Positions 52,017 through 60,845 of a stretch of 64,000 bases of DNA are shown one piece after another (the stretch's first letter is position 1; every line of letters begins with the position of its first letter). The position numbers and the translations under genes were made by a program. Origin of the DNA: JBBATK01 sp044224515 (GTDB lineage Bacteria > Bacteroidota > Ignavibacteria > Kapaibacteriales > NICIL-2); the NCBI GenBank assembly GCA_044224515.1, contig JBGAKH010000011.1:62001-126000 (forward strand), written 5' to 3'. The notes beneath the pieces are model-generated. The model worked only from the letters and a program-made list of their open reading frames with translations, made no database searches and was not told the DNA's origin.

Positions 52017-53474
52017 CTAGAGTGTTTCGATACTCAACATGTTCGTGCGAGAACGAGCTACGAGCGGACGACCAATGGTGAAGACAACCGAGGATCCCTT
52101 CTCAAAGTAGCCGCGTCCAACCAGAAGCTTCTTGATGTGTTCGATGGTGTCGTCCGTCGTGGTGACTTTGTCTACAGTGAAGCCATGCACGCCCCAGTAT
52201 AGTCCTACCCGACGCGCTGTTTCTTTGATCGACGTTACCGCGAGGATGGGAGCACGTGGACGACGGTTCGAAATCAGATGCGCAGTCTGACCTGAGTAAC
52301 TCAAGGAGGCAATGCAGGTGATGTTCTGTTCTTCAGCAATCGTTGCAGCAGCAACGGCGACGGATTTCGTATTCGGTGCACCGTCGACCTTGATATCGCG
52401 AGGTGTTTTGAAGAGTCCGTTTTCCGAGAGCATTTGATTCTCTGCTTCGGTACAAATGAGTCGCATATACGAAATTGCCTCAATAGCATACGCACCAACG
52501 GAAGTCTCCGCGCTGAGCATCACACCGTCGGTTCCGTCTAACACCGCATTGGCAACATCGCTTGCCTCTGCACGGGTTGGACGAGGATTCTGGATCATCG
52601 ACTCGAGCATTTGCGTAGCCGTGATGACCGGTTTAGCGTAGTTGTTACAAAGGGTAATGATGCGCTTCTGTTCCATTGGTACACGGGCGGCCGGGATCTC
52701 AACGCCCAGATCGCCTCGCGCAACCATGATGCCGTCGCTGGTTTGTACGATGTCCTCGATGTTGACCAATGCTTCGGGCTTTTCAATTTTGGCAATGATC
52801 GGGATGTCTGAATGCATTGCGCTGAGCAGCTTCCGGACTTGACGGATGTCAGCGGCGCTGCGCACGAAAGAAACAGCGACATAATCCACGCCGTTTTCCG
52901 CAGCAAACTTGAGGTCTGATTTGTCTTTGGGTGTTAAGGCAGGGACGCTGACTTTGATATGCGGAAGGTTCAGTCCCTTGCGAGACTTGAGGAGTCCACC
53001 GTTAATAACGACTGCTTTGACAAACACTCCGTCGGTCGACATCACTTGAGCAGACAACAAACCATCGTCAAACAACAGCGTGTCTCCCTTACGCACATCC
53101 TTTGCCAAGGATGGATACTCCAATGGAATGTAGCCCTCGGGAGCTTTTAGTTTTCTGCGTTTCAGCACTCCGGGGTCGGCAATGACAATGTCGCGTCCGG
53201 TCATCAGCATCATGCCGCTACCCAAATCGCCAACGCGGAGTTTGGGTCCTTGTAGGTCGGCGATGATAGGGACGAAGAGTCCACACTTCTTTTCGGCTGC
53301 TCGAATGATCTTGATGGATTGAGCATGTGTTGCCTGGGTTGAGTGACTCATGTTTAAGCGAAATGCAGAAGCTCCCGCCATTAGGGCTTCTACCACCTTG
53401 TCTTCTGTACCGATGGCAGGCCCCATCGTGCATAAAATCTTTGTCTTATAATTGAGCGAACGCGTAGTCTTCAT
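52017..53474 (-). CDS. pyk: Pyruvate kinase
   Basis: A 485-residue enzyme making ATP and pyruvate from phosphoenolpyruvate. It shows TKILCTMGPAIG, FRLNMSHS, ADLQGPKLRVG, the catalytic-Lys region IIAKIEKPEAL, MVARGDLGVEIP and TATQMLESMIQNPRPTRAE. The start at 53474 is conserved; an extended frame to 53513 has no support. The C-terminal domain carries the GSSVVFTIG-like phosphate loop. Single gene, convergent with rho. Confidence 0.96.
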   Translation of the reverse strand: MKTTRSLNYKTKILCTMGPAIGTEDKVVEALMAGASAFRLNMSHSTQATHAQSIKIIRAAEKKCGLFVPIIADLQGPKLRVGDLGSGMMLMTGRDIVIADPGVLKRRKLKAPEGYIPLEYPSLAKDVRKGDTLLFDDGLLSAQVMSTDGVFVKAVVINGGLLKSRKGLNLPHIKVSVPALTPKDKSDLKFAAENGVDYVAVSFVRSAADIRQVRKLLSAMHSDIPIIAKIEKPEALVNIEDIVQTSDGIMVARGDLGVEIPAARVPMEQKRIITLCNNYAKPVITATQMLESMIQNPRPTRAEASDVANAVLDGTDGVMLSAETSVGAYAIEAISYMRLICTEAENQMLSENGLFKTPRDIKVDGAPNTKSVAVAAATIAEEQNITCIASLSYSGQTAHLISNRRPRAPILAVTSIKETARRVGLYWGVHGFTVDKVTTTDDTIEHIKKLLVGRGYFEKGSSVVFTIGRPLVARSRTNMLSIETL

Positions 53475-53568
53475 AGTAGAGCTAAAAAAGTGTCGGTTTA
53501 GCAGACGCAACACGAATGAAGCTGCAAGTTACGGTGTAGAGCGCTCTGCATCGACAGAGCTGAAGATT

Positions 53569-53596
53569 TTGCGCTCTGTGTATGAAGTGCTACAAT
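53569..53596 (+). promoter_or_regulatory. Promoter-like element upstream of the barrel gene
   Basis: TTGCGC (53569-53574) and TACAAT (53591-53596) with 16 bases between. The start would give a leader of about 220 nt before the gene at 53825. No gene is supported within the 350-base gap 53475-53824. Confidence 0.4.
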
Positions 53597-53824
53597 AGCG
53601 CCTATGACCTGCCGTCACGCTGCAGCACCTAGAGTGGCACAGGCACTAGTACGAAACATCTTCACGTTGAAGTTCTTCACGACTCCACTTGTTGGATCGA
53701 AGGTTGCGACGGTGCCGATATACGATGCGTTCATAAGAAAGGGTTGCAGCTCTGCTGCCCGCTTTTTAGATTGTATCCTTGATGGAATTGTACTTTTCGT
53801 TATAACTTTTTACAAGGATTTTAG

Positions 53825-54349
53825 ATGAAATCGTTTGTTGCTATACTCCTGGTGATGGTTGCCCTCGGCACAACATCCTCTGCACAATTGGCAAAGGGGG
53901 ACAACCAGGTTGATGCACGCTTGGGTTTGAGCTCCGCCTCCAGTGTTTTTAACTTTGGTGTAGACTATGATTGGGTTTGGAAGAAGGCAGGAGAGTTTGG
54001 TCCGGGTGCATTGACTGCAGGCGCAAGTATCGACTTCTCGAGTTATTCTTACAAATCCGGTGTGTACACCTTCTCGCGTACGTGGATTCCGATCGGTGGA
54101 CACGTTGGTTACCATTTTGGACCGATGATGACTGACAAGCAATGGGATCCCTTTTTCAATATTGGTTTGCTCTACCTCATCGATCATGCACAGAATGACG
54201 CTCTGAGCTCGAACACTATCAACGGTAACGGTTTCTATATGCAATTCATAGCCGGTGTGAACTACTACTTCTCGCCGCGTTGGTTTGCTCTTGCTACCAT
54301 CGGTATGAATTCCTCTTGGTTGAGCGCAGGTGTCGGCTACCGTCTCTAA
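53825..54349 (+). CDS. Outer-membrane beta-barrel-like protein
   Basis: A 174-residue protein with a signal peptide (MKSFVAILLVMVALGTTSSAQ). Amphipathic strands such as FNFGVDYDWVWKKAGEFGPG, WIPIGGHVGYHF, FYMQFIAGVNYYF and SSWLSAGVGYRL fit an 8-strand barrel with an aromatic C-terminal end. A strong terminator follows; gene is alone. Function unknown. Confidence 0.8.
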   Translation: MKSFVAILLVMVALGTTSSAQLAKGDNQVDARLGLSSASSVFNFGVDYDWVWKKAGEFGPGALTAGASIDFSSYSYKSGVYTFSRTWIPIGGHVGYHFGPMMTDKQWDPFFNIGLLYLIDHAQNDALSSNTINGNGFYMQFIAGVNYYFSPRWFALATIGMNSSWLSAGVGYRL

Positions 54350-54378
54350 GTCGCGGTCTACACGTTAGTCTTTTTTTT

Positions 54379-54414
54379 CAAGCGGCTGCCTTCGGCAGTC
54401 GCTTGTTTTTTTTG
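54379..54414 (+). terminator. Rho-independent terminator
   Basis: CAAGCG-GCTGCC pairs with GGCAG-T-CGCTTG around a TTC loop, followed by eight T. A-rich on the opposite side as well. Confidence 0.82.
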
Positions 54415-54556
54415 GAGGAACCGGGAAGAGATATCTTCTCGTTAGAATGCAGTGAACATGAACACATGAACACGTTGCCTCAGCTCGAGATGCCGGCTCA
54501 TGTAGACGGCACATTGGGCACTGAGCACAATGTCACTCGTTTGAATGTGTGGCTAT

Positions 54557-55378
54557 TTAGCTCGGCATACGTAACAAAATGGCAGCTTCTAAACTGAAGA
54601 GTGACTTCACGAAGGGTAGACGTTTTAACGCCGAGATACGAATGGCAGGCAGACCGAATTTCATTTTGAAGACCGGTCGAAGTAAGTAATAATCTTCGCG
54701 CACAACGTCGTATCCGGCATCACGGGCAGCTTTGAGGAAGGCATTGGCGCTGAGACGAATATCTTTCAGCCGAGCCACTTCTTCAATGTTACGCGGATGG
54801 TCTCCGGATTGGATCATCTTGAAAAAAATGGACTTGGGAAGAAGGTGCACGTAGGGAAGCTTGCCCCAAAAGTTCTTCAGTAAGTGCTGATGCCCTCCAT
54901 AGGGAGAGCTGTAGGGAGGAAAAGTGACGAAGAGCCAACCACCGGGTTTGAGAATATTCCGAATGTTCTTGAGAGCCAAGCCGGCATCGTCCAAGTGCTC
55001 GATCACATCTCGAAGAAGCACGAGATTGTATGCGTGACGCCACTCGTCCTTGGGCTCACCAAATAGGATGTCGTGCTCGCTGAGCGTAATGTCGAGATTC
55101 AACACGCGCTTAAGCTTCTCCCCAATTTCCAGACGAAATGTCGCGATATCCGTTCCCAATGCTTTGACAGCTCCGGCCTGGATGAAGGCGTGCAAAACAC
55201 CGGCCTCACCGCAACCTATTTCAGCAACAGCATCACCCGAGTGAAAAACGCCGCGTTCAACAAGCTCAGGAACGAGTACTTCGCGAGAAAGTTGATACTG
55301 ATAACCCCAATAGTACTTTTCGTGCGGGGCAAATTCCGGAGAGTTTTGGATGATTGGACGTAGGTCTGGACTTGTCAT
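54557..55378 (-). CDS. SAM-dependent methyltransferase (class I)
   Basis: A 273-residue methyltransferase. Motif I is AVAEIGCGEAGVLHAFIQAG, motif II LGTDIATFRLEI, then LVLLRDVIEHLDDAGLALKN and LKPGGWLFVTFPP. The frame is open upstream to 55606, but the ATG at 55378 starts the conserved part. It resembles ubiquinone/sugar-type methyltransferases; the substrate is unknown. Confidence 0.88.
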   Translation of the reverse strand: MTSPDLRPIIQNSPEFAPHEKYYWGYQYQLSREVLVPELVERGVFHSGDAVAEIGCGEAGVLHAFIQAGAVKALGTDIATFRLEIGEKLKRVLNLDITLSEHDILFGEPKDEWRHAYNLVLLRDVIEHLDDAGLALKNIRNILKPGGWLFVTFPPYSSPYGGHQHLLKNFWGKLPYVHLLPKSIFFKMIQSGDHPRNIEEVARLKDIRLSANAFLKAARDAGYDVVREDYYLLRPVFKMKFGLPAIRISALKRLPFVKSLFSLEAAILLRMPS

Positions 55379-55498
55379 AGCAAAAGGAATAGTACGAAGT
55401 GCAAAATACACTTTGTCCGACAACTTTGTCCGACAACTGTGTCGGGCATTGTCAGAAGGAGACTCCCCATAGGCTCTGCTTGTCGCTGAAAAAAAAAG

Positions 55499-55523
55499 AA
55501 GCCGGGCACAAAGTGCCCGGCTT
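55499..55523 (-). terminator. Terminator of the hpf gene
   Basis: AAGCCGGGCAC, loop AAA, GTGCCCGGCTT (11 bp). The reverse-strand continuation is a run of T (A-tract 55489-55497 on the forward strand). Confidence 0.88.
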
Positions 55524-55553
55524 AAGAAAAGTCTTCCGGATGTCCGATGCTGC

Positions 55554-55829
55554 TTACTTGCCCTTAATCTTCTGCAATTGGCGAATAACGTGGTCGGACG
55601 CTGCATGCATGGCTTTGTAAAGATCGCTTTCGGTTTCTTTGGCTACGACAGTGCCGCCGCCAACATGAACGATGAACTCCACACTGTCGCCATTGTCGGT
55701 CTTTTCCAAAACAGCATCGGTACTGATGATGTTGTCGTGGTGTTGGCTAAATCCGTGGATCATACGCTCCACCTCCTCGGTCAAGGCAGGGGATCCTTTG
55801 AAGTGGCGATTGGTCAAGTTGATTTTCAT
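55554..55829 (-). CDS. hpf: Ribosome hibernation promoting factor, short form
   Basis: A 91-residue HPF/YfiA-type protein. The start MKINLTNRHFKGSPALTEEV has a GGAGG six bases before ATG. Features SVEFIVHVGGGTVVAKETES and DLYKAMHAASDHVIRQLQKI form the beta-alpha fold. It lacks the long C-terminal dimer domain and so is the short type. In the family it binds the ribosome A/P sites and silences it in stationary phase. Confidence 0.9.
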   Translation of the reverse strand: MKINLTNRHFKGSPALTEEVERMIHGFSQHHDNIISTDAVLEKTDNGDSVEFIVHVGGGTVVAKETESDLYKAMHAASDHVIRQLQKIKGK

Positions 55830-55881
55830 AATTCCTCCCGAAGTGTTGTTCGTCAGTTTCGTGGCGTAGAAGCAGTGCTTC

Positions 55882-56688
55882 TCATTTGCCTTTTCGTTCA
55901 AAACGAAACTGAATACCCAGCGCTAAATTAAGACTAGTTACACCGAAATTGTTCTCGGAATTTGTAATTCCTGAGATAAATTTTTCAGTCTCGCTGAGTT
56001 GGGTCCACGGTTTCACCGGGTTGGGGCACCACGTGTATCCGGCCTCAAGGAAGAGACCTCCATTTGCACCGATACTGAAGCGGTCGAATCCCAGAAAAAC
56101 TCCACAGTAGATTCGCGCAAGAGGCCGAAGTGCTTTCTCGTTGATATAGATCCCTCCAAGGCGGGTGTCGGAAAGGACACTGACCTCACTCATTTCTGTC
56201 CACTTTGTGCTAATGATTGCTGCCCCTACGCCGGCTCCGACGTAGCTGCGAAACTGTTGGCGATAGGGGGTGTACTCGGCCGATAGGTAGAGAGGAATAG
56301 CGTTGAGGCTAATGTTTTCAACGAGTTGCCGATTTATTGACTGCGTTCCCAACACGAGACGTTGTGGTGCGGCTTCACCTATGTGTAGACCCCACATCTC
56401 GGCGGTACATCCGATGTTCCATTCATCAGATCCGAACTTCATAGCGGCGGCAAAGAAGAGCGGCGGTTCGAATGAGCTTATCGTCATACTGGTTACACGT
56501 TGATATTCACGAAAGAAGTCTCGTGAATCAACACCTAACTCAAGTCCGGAGCGAACGCTCAAGAAATAGAGGGCGGAGCTGTCATTCGCTTGCAGGGGTA
56601 GTGCAAAGGCGCATAGACAGAGAATAATGAGTCTGAAGTGCAATGAGCGCACTGCCGGAGACTTGTGTGTTGTGGTGACGAGTTGCAC
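55882..56688 (-). CDS. Outer-membrane beta-barrel-like protein
   Basis: A 268-residue protein with a GTG start overlapping the arginase stop (TAGTG), so the two are coupled. A signal peptide (residues about 19-36, RLIILCLCAFALPLQAN) is followed by barrel strands (IPLYLSAEYTPYRQQFRSYV, GAGVGAAIISTKW, FSIGANGGLFLEAGYTW, LNLALGIQFRFE). The C-terminal strand is aromatic. Function unknown. Confidence 0.78.
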   Translation of the reverse strand: MQLVTTTHKSPAVRSLHFRLIILCLCAFALPLQANDSSALYFLSVRSGLELGVDSRDFFREYQRVTSMTISSFEPPLFFAAAMKFGSDEWNIGCTAEMWGLHIGEAAPQRLVLGTQSINRQLVENISLNAIPLYLSAEYTPYRQQFRSYVGAGVGAAIISTKWTEMSEVSVLSDTRLGGIYINEKALRPLARIYCGVFLGFDRFSIGANGGLFLEAGYTWCPNPVKPWTQLSETEKFISGITNSENNFGVTSLNLALGIQFRFERKGK

Positions 56689-57569
56689 TAGCCCAGAATG
56701 TTTTTGCCCATGGTCGATGCGATCACGTCGGCAGCGAAATCAGCACTTGAGTTCTTGTCGTCCAAAATAGGGTTGACCTCCGCAACTTCGAGGGAACTTA
56801 ACAAGCCACTTTCGGCAATCATCTCCATGCAAAGGTGAATCTCACGGTAGGAGAAGCCGCCTGGCACAGGTGTTCCCACACCTTTGACTAGAGTCGGGTC
56901 GACACTATCGAGATCGAAGCTTACGTGTAAGTGGTCGACATGTGCACGCATGTGCTCGAGTACACCCGTCATGACGTGATACATACCTTGCTTATCGATA
57001 TCGGGCATTGCGTGGGCAATGACGTGGAGTTCTTTGATGAGACTGCGTTCGCCCGGATCAACGGAGCGGATTCCGATGAGAGCGACGTTGGTCGGGTGGA
57101 CTTTCGGTGCAAAGTTCATGAGATTGACCAGCGAGGCTTCACCCAAGCCCATGGAGACTGCGAGTGGCATTCCGTGAATGTTTCCCGAAGGTGTAGAATC
57201 CGGTGTGTTCATGTCGGCATGCGCATCGATCCAGATAACCCCCAAACGTTTATTGCGTTCGCGACAATGAGCCGAGATACCGGCAATTGAGCCGATGCTC
57301 ATGGAGTGATCCCCACCAAGGATCAGAGGAAAACCGTCGTTATCGAGAATTTTCTTTGTTTTCAGAGCCAACTTCTCGCAGGAGCGACTAATCTCGGGAA
57401 GGTACTTGAGATGCGGGTTCTCGATGGTCTGCACCTCTTGCGTTTTTACCTGGATATCTCCCTCATCGCTAATAGTATACCCAAGCTCACGGAGACGTCC
57501 GGCCAGGTCTGCGATACGGATTGCTGAAGGACCCATATCGACACCGCGTCGACCGGCTCCAAGATCCAT
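56688..57569 (-). CDS. rocF: Arginase (start codon uncertain)
   Basis: At least 293 residues; hydrolyses arginine to ornithine and urea. Manganese ligands are in GGDHSMSIGS, WIDAHADMNT and SFDLDSVDPTLVKG. The ATG at 57569 begins MDLGAGRRGVDMGPSAIRIA, but family members start earlier with a strand equivalent to ISILGFP, which is encoded upstream in frame (57570-57590). No ATG, GTG or TTG lies ahead in that frame; the ATT at 57617 would give KISILGFPMDLG. The start may thus be a rare ATT. The outer-membrane gene downstream is coupled. Confidence 0.9.
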   Translation of the reverse strand: MDLGAGRRGVDMGPSAIRIADLAGRLRELGYTISDEGDIQVKTQEVQTIENPHLKYLPEISRSCEKLALKTKKILDNDGFPLILGGDHSMSIGSIAGISAHCRERNKRLGVIWIDAHADMNTPDSTPSGNIHGMPLAVSMGLGEASLVNLMNFAPKVHPTNVALIGIRSVDPGERSLIKELHVIAHAMPDIDKQGMYHVMTGVLEHMRAHVDHLHVSFDLDSVDPTLVKGVGTPVPGGFSYREIHLCMEMIAESGLLSSLEVAEVNPILDDKNSSADFAADVIASTMGKNILG

Positions 57570-57755
57570 GGGAAACCCAAGGATGCTGATTTTGGGATGA
57601 GTTCTGAGCGTGCTAATACAAAACGCGTTTCAAGACGCGGAGTAGTGTAAAGATTGTTGCTACAAATGTACTAAACATGAGCTGCTTGGGGCAATCAGAT
57701 CGTCCTGTCATATATATTTGCATGCAACACGGGAACCATTACTCTCCTCAACTCT

Positions 57756-59177
57756 ATGGATGCTCCAGTTAGTATCACCGCACACATTCTCATTCTCTGT
57801 TATCTCATTGCCTCGGTGCTCTTCGTTATCGGCCTGAAAATGCTCTCGCATCCCGATACCGCACGCCGTGGCAACATCTTGGCGGCTGTTGGGATGGGGG
57901 CCGCAATCTTTGGCACGTTGTTCCTTCATGAAAGTCATGGCGAGCATATCCATAATCATGTGTGGATGATTGCCGCGATGTTGATTGGAACGGTAGTGGG
58001 GTGGATCTCGGCAAAGCGAGTCGCCATGACGGCAATGCCTCAGATGGTCTCTATTTTCAACGGGATGGGTGGTGCCTGTGCTGCAGCAATTTCGCTGATC
58101 GAATTTGGTCACTCAGCTTCCCGTGGCAGTGCCTTGATGCCCATGGGAGAATCCCTTACCATTGTTGCAGGATTGATGATCGGCTCGGTATCCTTCAGTG
58201 GTTCCGTTATCGCGTTTTTGAAGCTGCAAGGGATCATGAACAAAAACCTTCGCCTTCCTGCGCAGAATATTATCAACGGCTTGATAGTATTGGGTGCTTT
58301 GGCTTTGGGCGTCTACATCGTGACCTCGGGGTCTGCCGACATGACCTTGATCCTCGCAGTATTTACTCTTTCGATTCTGTACGGTGTTTTGTTTGTGTCG
58401 CCTATCGGTGGTGCAGATATGCCGGTTGTTATCTCGCTGTTGAATTCTTTCACCGGGATGGCTGCAGCATTCGGAGGTTTCTTATACGGCAATCAATCAA
58501 TGCTCACCGGCGGTATTCTTGTTGGTGCGGCGGGAACCTTATTGACCATCTTGATGTGTCGCGCCATGAACCGTAGTCTTATCGCGGTTCTTTTCTCAGC
58601 CTTTGGCGAGACCGGCGGCGGAGGCAGCGCTTCCGGACCGCAAGGCTCGATTAAAGAAGCGAGTGCTACGGATGTGGCTGTGATGATGAACTATGCGCAG
58701 AATGTGATCATCGTTCCGGGTTATGGTTTGGCTGTGGCTCAAGGACAACATATCGTGCAAAAAATGGCGACGATCCTGGAAGAGCGAGGCGTTAATGTGA
58801 AGTACGCGATTCACCCGGTGGCGGGTCGTATGCCGGGTCACATGAATGTTTTGCTGGCGGAATCCAATGTTCCTTACTCGCAACTTCTCGACATGGAAGA
58901 AATCAATCCTGAGTTCCCCAATGCCGATGTGGTCATCGTTATCGGTGCAAATGATGTTGTCAACCCCGCGGCGCGCCACGATACGAGTTCGCCAATCTAT
59001 GGCATGCCTATTCTTGATGCCGACAAGGCGAAGAATGTGATTGTAATGAAACGCAGTATGAATGCGGGTTATGCAGGCATTGACAACGAATTGTTCTACT
59101 ACCCGAATTGCTATATGTTCTTTGGTGATGCAAAGAAGTCACTTGAGCGCTTGGTCGACGAGCTGAATGCTCTGTAA
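57756..59177 (+). CDS. pntB: NAD(P) transhydrogenase beta subunit
   Basis: A 473-residue membrane protein with about nine hydrophobic spans in residues 1-270 (e.g. ILILCYLIASVLFVIGLKML, GLIVLGALALGVYIV). A C-terminal NADP-binding domain follows: NVIIVPGYGLAVAQGQHIVQ, HPVAGRMPGHMNVLLAE, VIVIGANDVVNPAARHD and KRSMNAGYAGIDNELFY. It uses the proton gradient to reduce NADP with NADH. The alpha subunit is not adjacent in view, and the upstream neighbour is the divergent arginase. Confidence 0.95.
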   Translation: MDAPVSITAHILILCYLIASVLFVIGLKMLSHPDTARRGNILAAVGMGAAIFGTLFLHESHGEHIHNHVWMIAAMLIGTVVGWISAKRVAMTAMPQMVSIFNGMGGACAAAISLIEFGHSASRGSALMPMGESLTIVAGLMIGSVSFSGSVIAFLKLQGIMNKNLRLPAQNIINGLIVLGALALGVYIVTSGSADMTLILAVFTLSILYGVLFVSPIGGADMPVVISLLNSFTGMAAAFGGFLYGNQSMLTGGILVGAAGTLLTILMCRAMNRSLIAVLFSAFGETGGGGSASGPQGSIKEASATDVAVMMNYAQNVIIVPGYGLAVAQGQHIVQKMATILEERGVNVKYAIHPVAGRMPGHMNVLLAESNVPYSQLLDMEEINPEFPNADVVIVIGANDVVNPAARHDTSSPIYGMPILDADKAKNVIVMKRSMNAGYAGIDNELFYYPNCYMFFGDAKKSLERLVDELNAL

Positions 59178-59201
59178 TTGTAAATCTTTGATGAACATGA
59201 T

Positions 59202-59238
59202 AAAGGGTCCGGCAGCTTTGTTGCGGACCCTTTTTTCT
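59202..59238 (+). terminator. Rho-independent terminator after pntB
   Basis: AAAGGGTCCG (59202-59211) pairs with CGGACCCTTT (59224-59233), followed by TTTTC. The A-tract on the other side can serve the converging cdsA. Confidence 0.85.
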
Positions 59239-59279
59239 TGCTTCGACAGCGCAGCGGCTGCTCTTAGCATGACGTACTG

Positions 59280-60149
59280 TTAAGCGTTGCCGGCACTCAA
59301 AACAAGTTTGAGATAGATATAGATGATGGGCGCAACGAAGAGCAGGGAATCGAAGCGATCTAAAACTCCACCGTGTCCGGGTATTAAAGATCCTGAGTCT
59401 TTTATCGCTGCGTCGCGCTTCATAAGTGACTCTACAAAATCGCCAATCGGTCCAACTATCCCGATAACCGCGCCAAGTGCAAAGCCATGCCACATCGGCA
59501 GTTCCGGAAGCATAAAGTGTGAAGCTAGATGAAACGCCAGGATCGAGCCGAAAAATCCGGCGATACTGCCCTCCCAAGATTTCTTTGGTGAGACTCGAGG
59601 AAAAATTTTGTGCTTTCCAAAGGCTAGTCCGGCGAAGTAGGCAAAGCTGTCACCCGACCACACGCCAATAAAACTGCAGAGGATCAAATAACCTTGCCAA
59701 CCACTGCGTAGACTCATACCGCTACTCAACAAAAGTCCACTCTCCGCGGAAAAATCACGAACCAGAACCAAACTGCTCAGGAGCAACACCACGTACAGAA
59801 AACCTGAAAGTTGTACGCTTATGTTGAGAAATGGGTGCGGTTTCTTTCGCCACAGTTCAAGAGTCATCAGGATAAGTATGCCGGCGAGCGCGAATGGGAG
59901 AAGGAGGTCGGTACCTCCGGGCATCGCGCGCAGATGAACCAAGAGGGGAACGAGTGCAGCCATCACTGTACCGAGTGGCACTTGTGGCTGGGCAGCTTTT
60001 GAAATAGAAAGCGCGTAAAACTCGCGCAGTCCTTGCGCACAAAGCAAGGCAACAAGGAGACTAAAAATCCAGCCGCCCTCCAAACAAATCCACACCATGA
60101 GTGGAATACCCACAAGGGCAACGAGGATGCGCGTAAGCATGTTCGACAT
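59280..60149 (-). CDS. cdsA: Phosphatidate cytidylyltransferase
   Basis: A 289-residue membrane enzyme making CDP-diacylglycerol, the precursor of phospholipids. About eight hydrophobic spans are seen (LVALVGIPLMVWICLEGGW; IGVVGIVGPIGDFVE region). The family signature is S-x-x-K-R-x-x-x-K-D-x-x-x...GGxxDRxD; here it reads DFVESLMKRDAAIKD and PGHGGVLDRFDSLLF near the end. ATG at 60149 starts the first span; the open frame before it is not conserved. Confidence 0.93.
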   Translation of the reverse strand: MSNMLTRILVALVGIPLMVWICLEGGWIFSLLVALLCAQGLREFYALSISKAAQPQVPLGTVMAALVPLLVHLRAMPGGTDLLLPFALAGILILMTLELWRKKPHPFLNISVQLSGFLYVVLLLSSLVLVRDFSAESGLLLSSGMSLRSGWQGYLILCSFIGVWSGDSFAYFAGLAFGKHKIFPRVSPKKSWEGSIAGFFGSILAFHLASHFMLPELPMWHGFALGAVIGIVGPIGDFVESLMKRDAAIKDSGSLIPGHGGVLDRFDSLLFVAPIIYIYLKLVLSAGNA

Positions 60150-60420
60150 TGTATACGAAGCAATCAGTGATGAATGCATACAATATAGCTGCATTGCATG
60201 AATTGCTCGAGTGCACAGAGTCAGCGACAAAGCTGTCCGGCGGTATTCACGGAACAACGCGTGGATAGCCCACACGACGTGTTGCTTCAGGTTTTTTGTA
60301 ACAAGGGATCGCAGTGTTCCAATGGCATCCTTGCCTAATAGATACACGCCGGGGTGCCGCGTGCGTTGAGTGTACGTAGTCCTAGCAAGGTTCTGTATGA
60401 TTACTAACGATCACTTAAGA

Positions 60421-60570
60421 AGGCTGATGAAGGCTGACGAGCGTCGACAAATGTTGACAAACGTTGACGAACGCTGATGAATGCTGATGAATGCTGATGA
60501 ATGCTGATGAATGCTGATGAATGCTGATGAATGCTGATGAATGATGACGACTGATGACGATTGATGATGA
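60421..60570. repeat. 10-bp tandem repeat array
   Basis: ATGCTGATGA occurs six times exactly (60481-60540), with degenerate copies on both sides (60421-60480 and 60541-60570). It lies between cdsA and the CDF transporter, in the 696-base gap 60150-60845 where no gene is otherwise supported. A simple sequence array of this kind can vary in copy number and affect nearby promoter spacing. Confidence 0.88.
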
Positions 60571-60845
60571 GTAATGAAGTGTGCTGAAGATCACTGACGA
60601 GCGCACGACTGAGAGTAATGAAAAAAGAGTATACGCTGCACGGCTCATTGGGAGCACGTGCGGAAGCGTGGCTCCCAACAACGAAGATTGAAGCGGACTT
60701 AGCCGAAGTCGGAAGCTCAACATCCCATGCAGTGTATTCCATCGATCTTGTACAAAGCAGAATGAAAGAGGACATGCATTCTTCTGTATTTTTGTACAAG
60801 AAATTTGCTTCAGTACTTGCGGTCTCGAAACCACCACTTGAGTGC

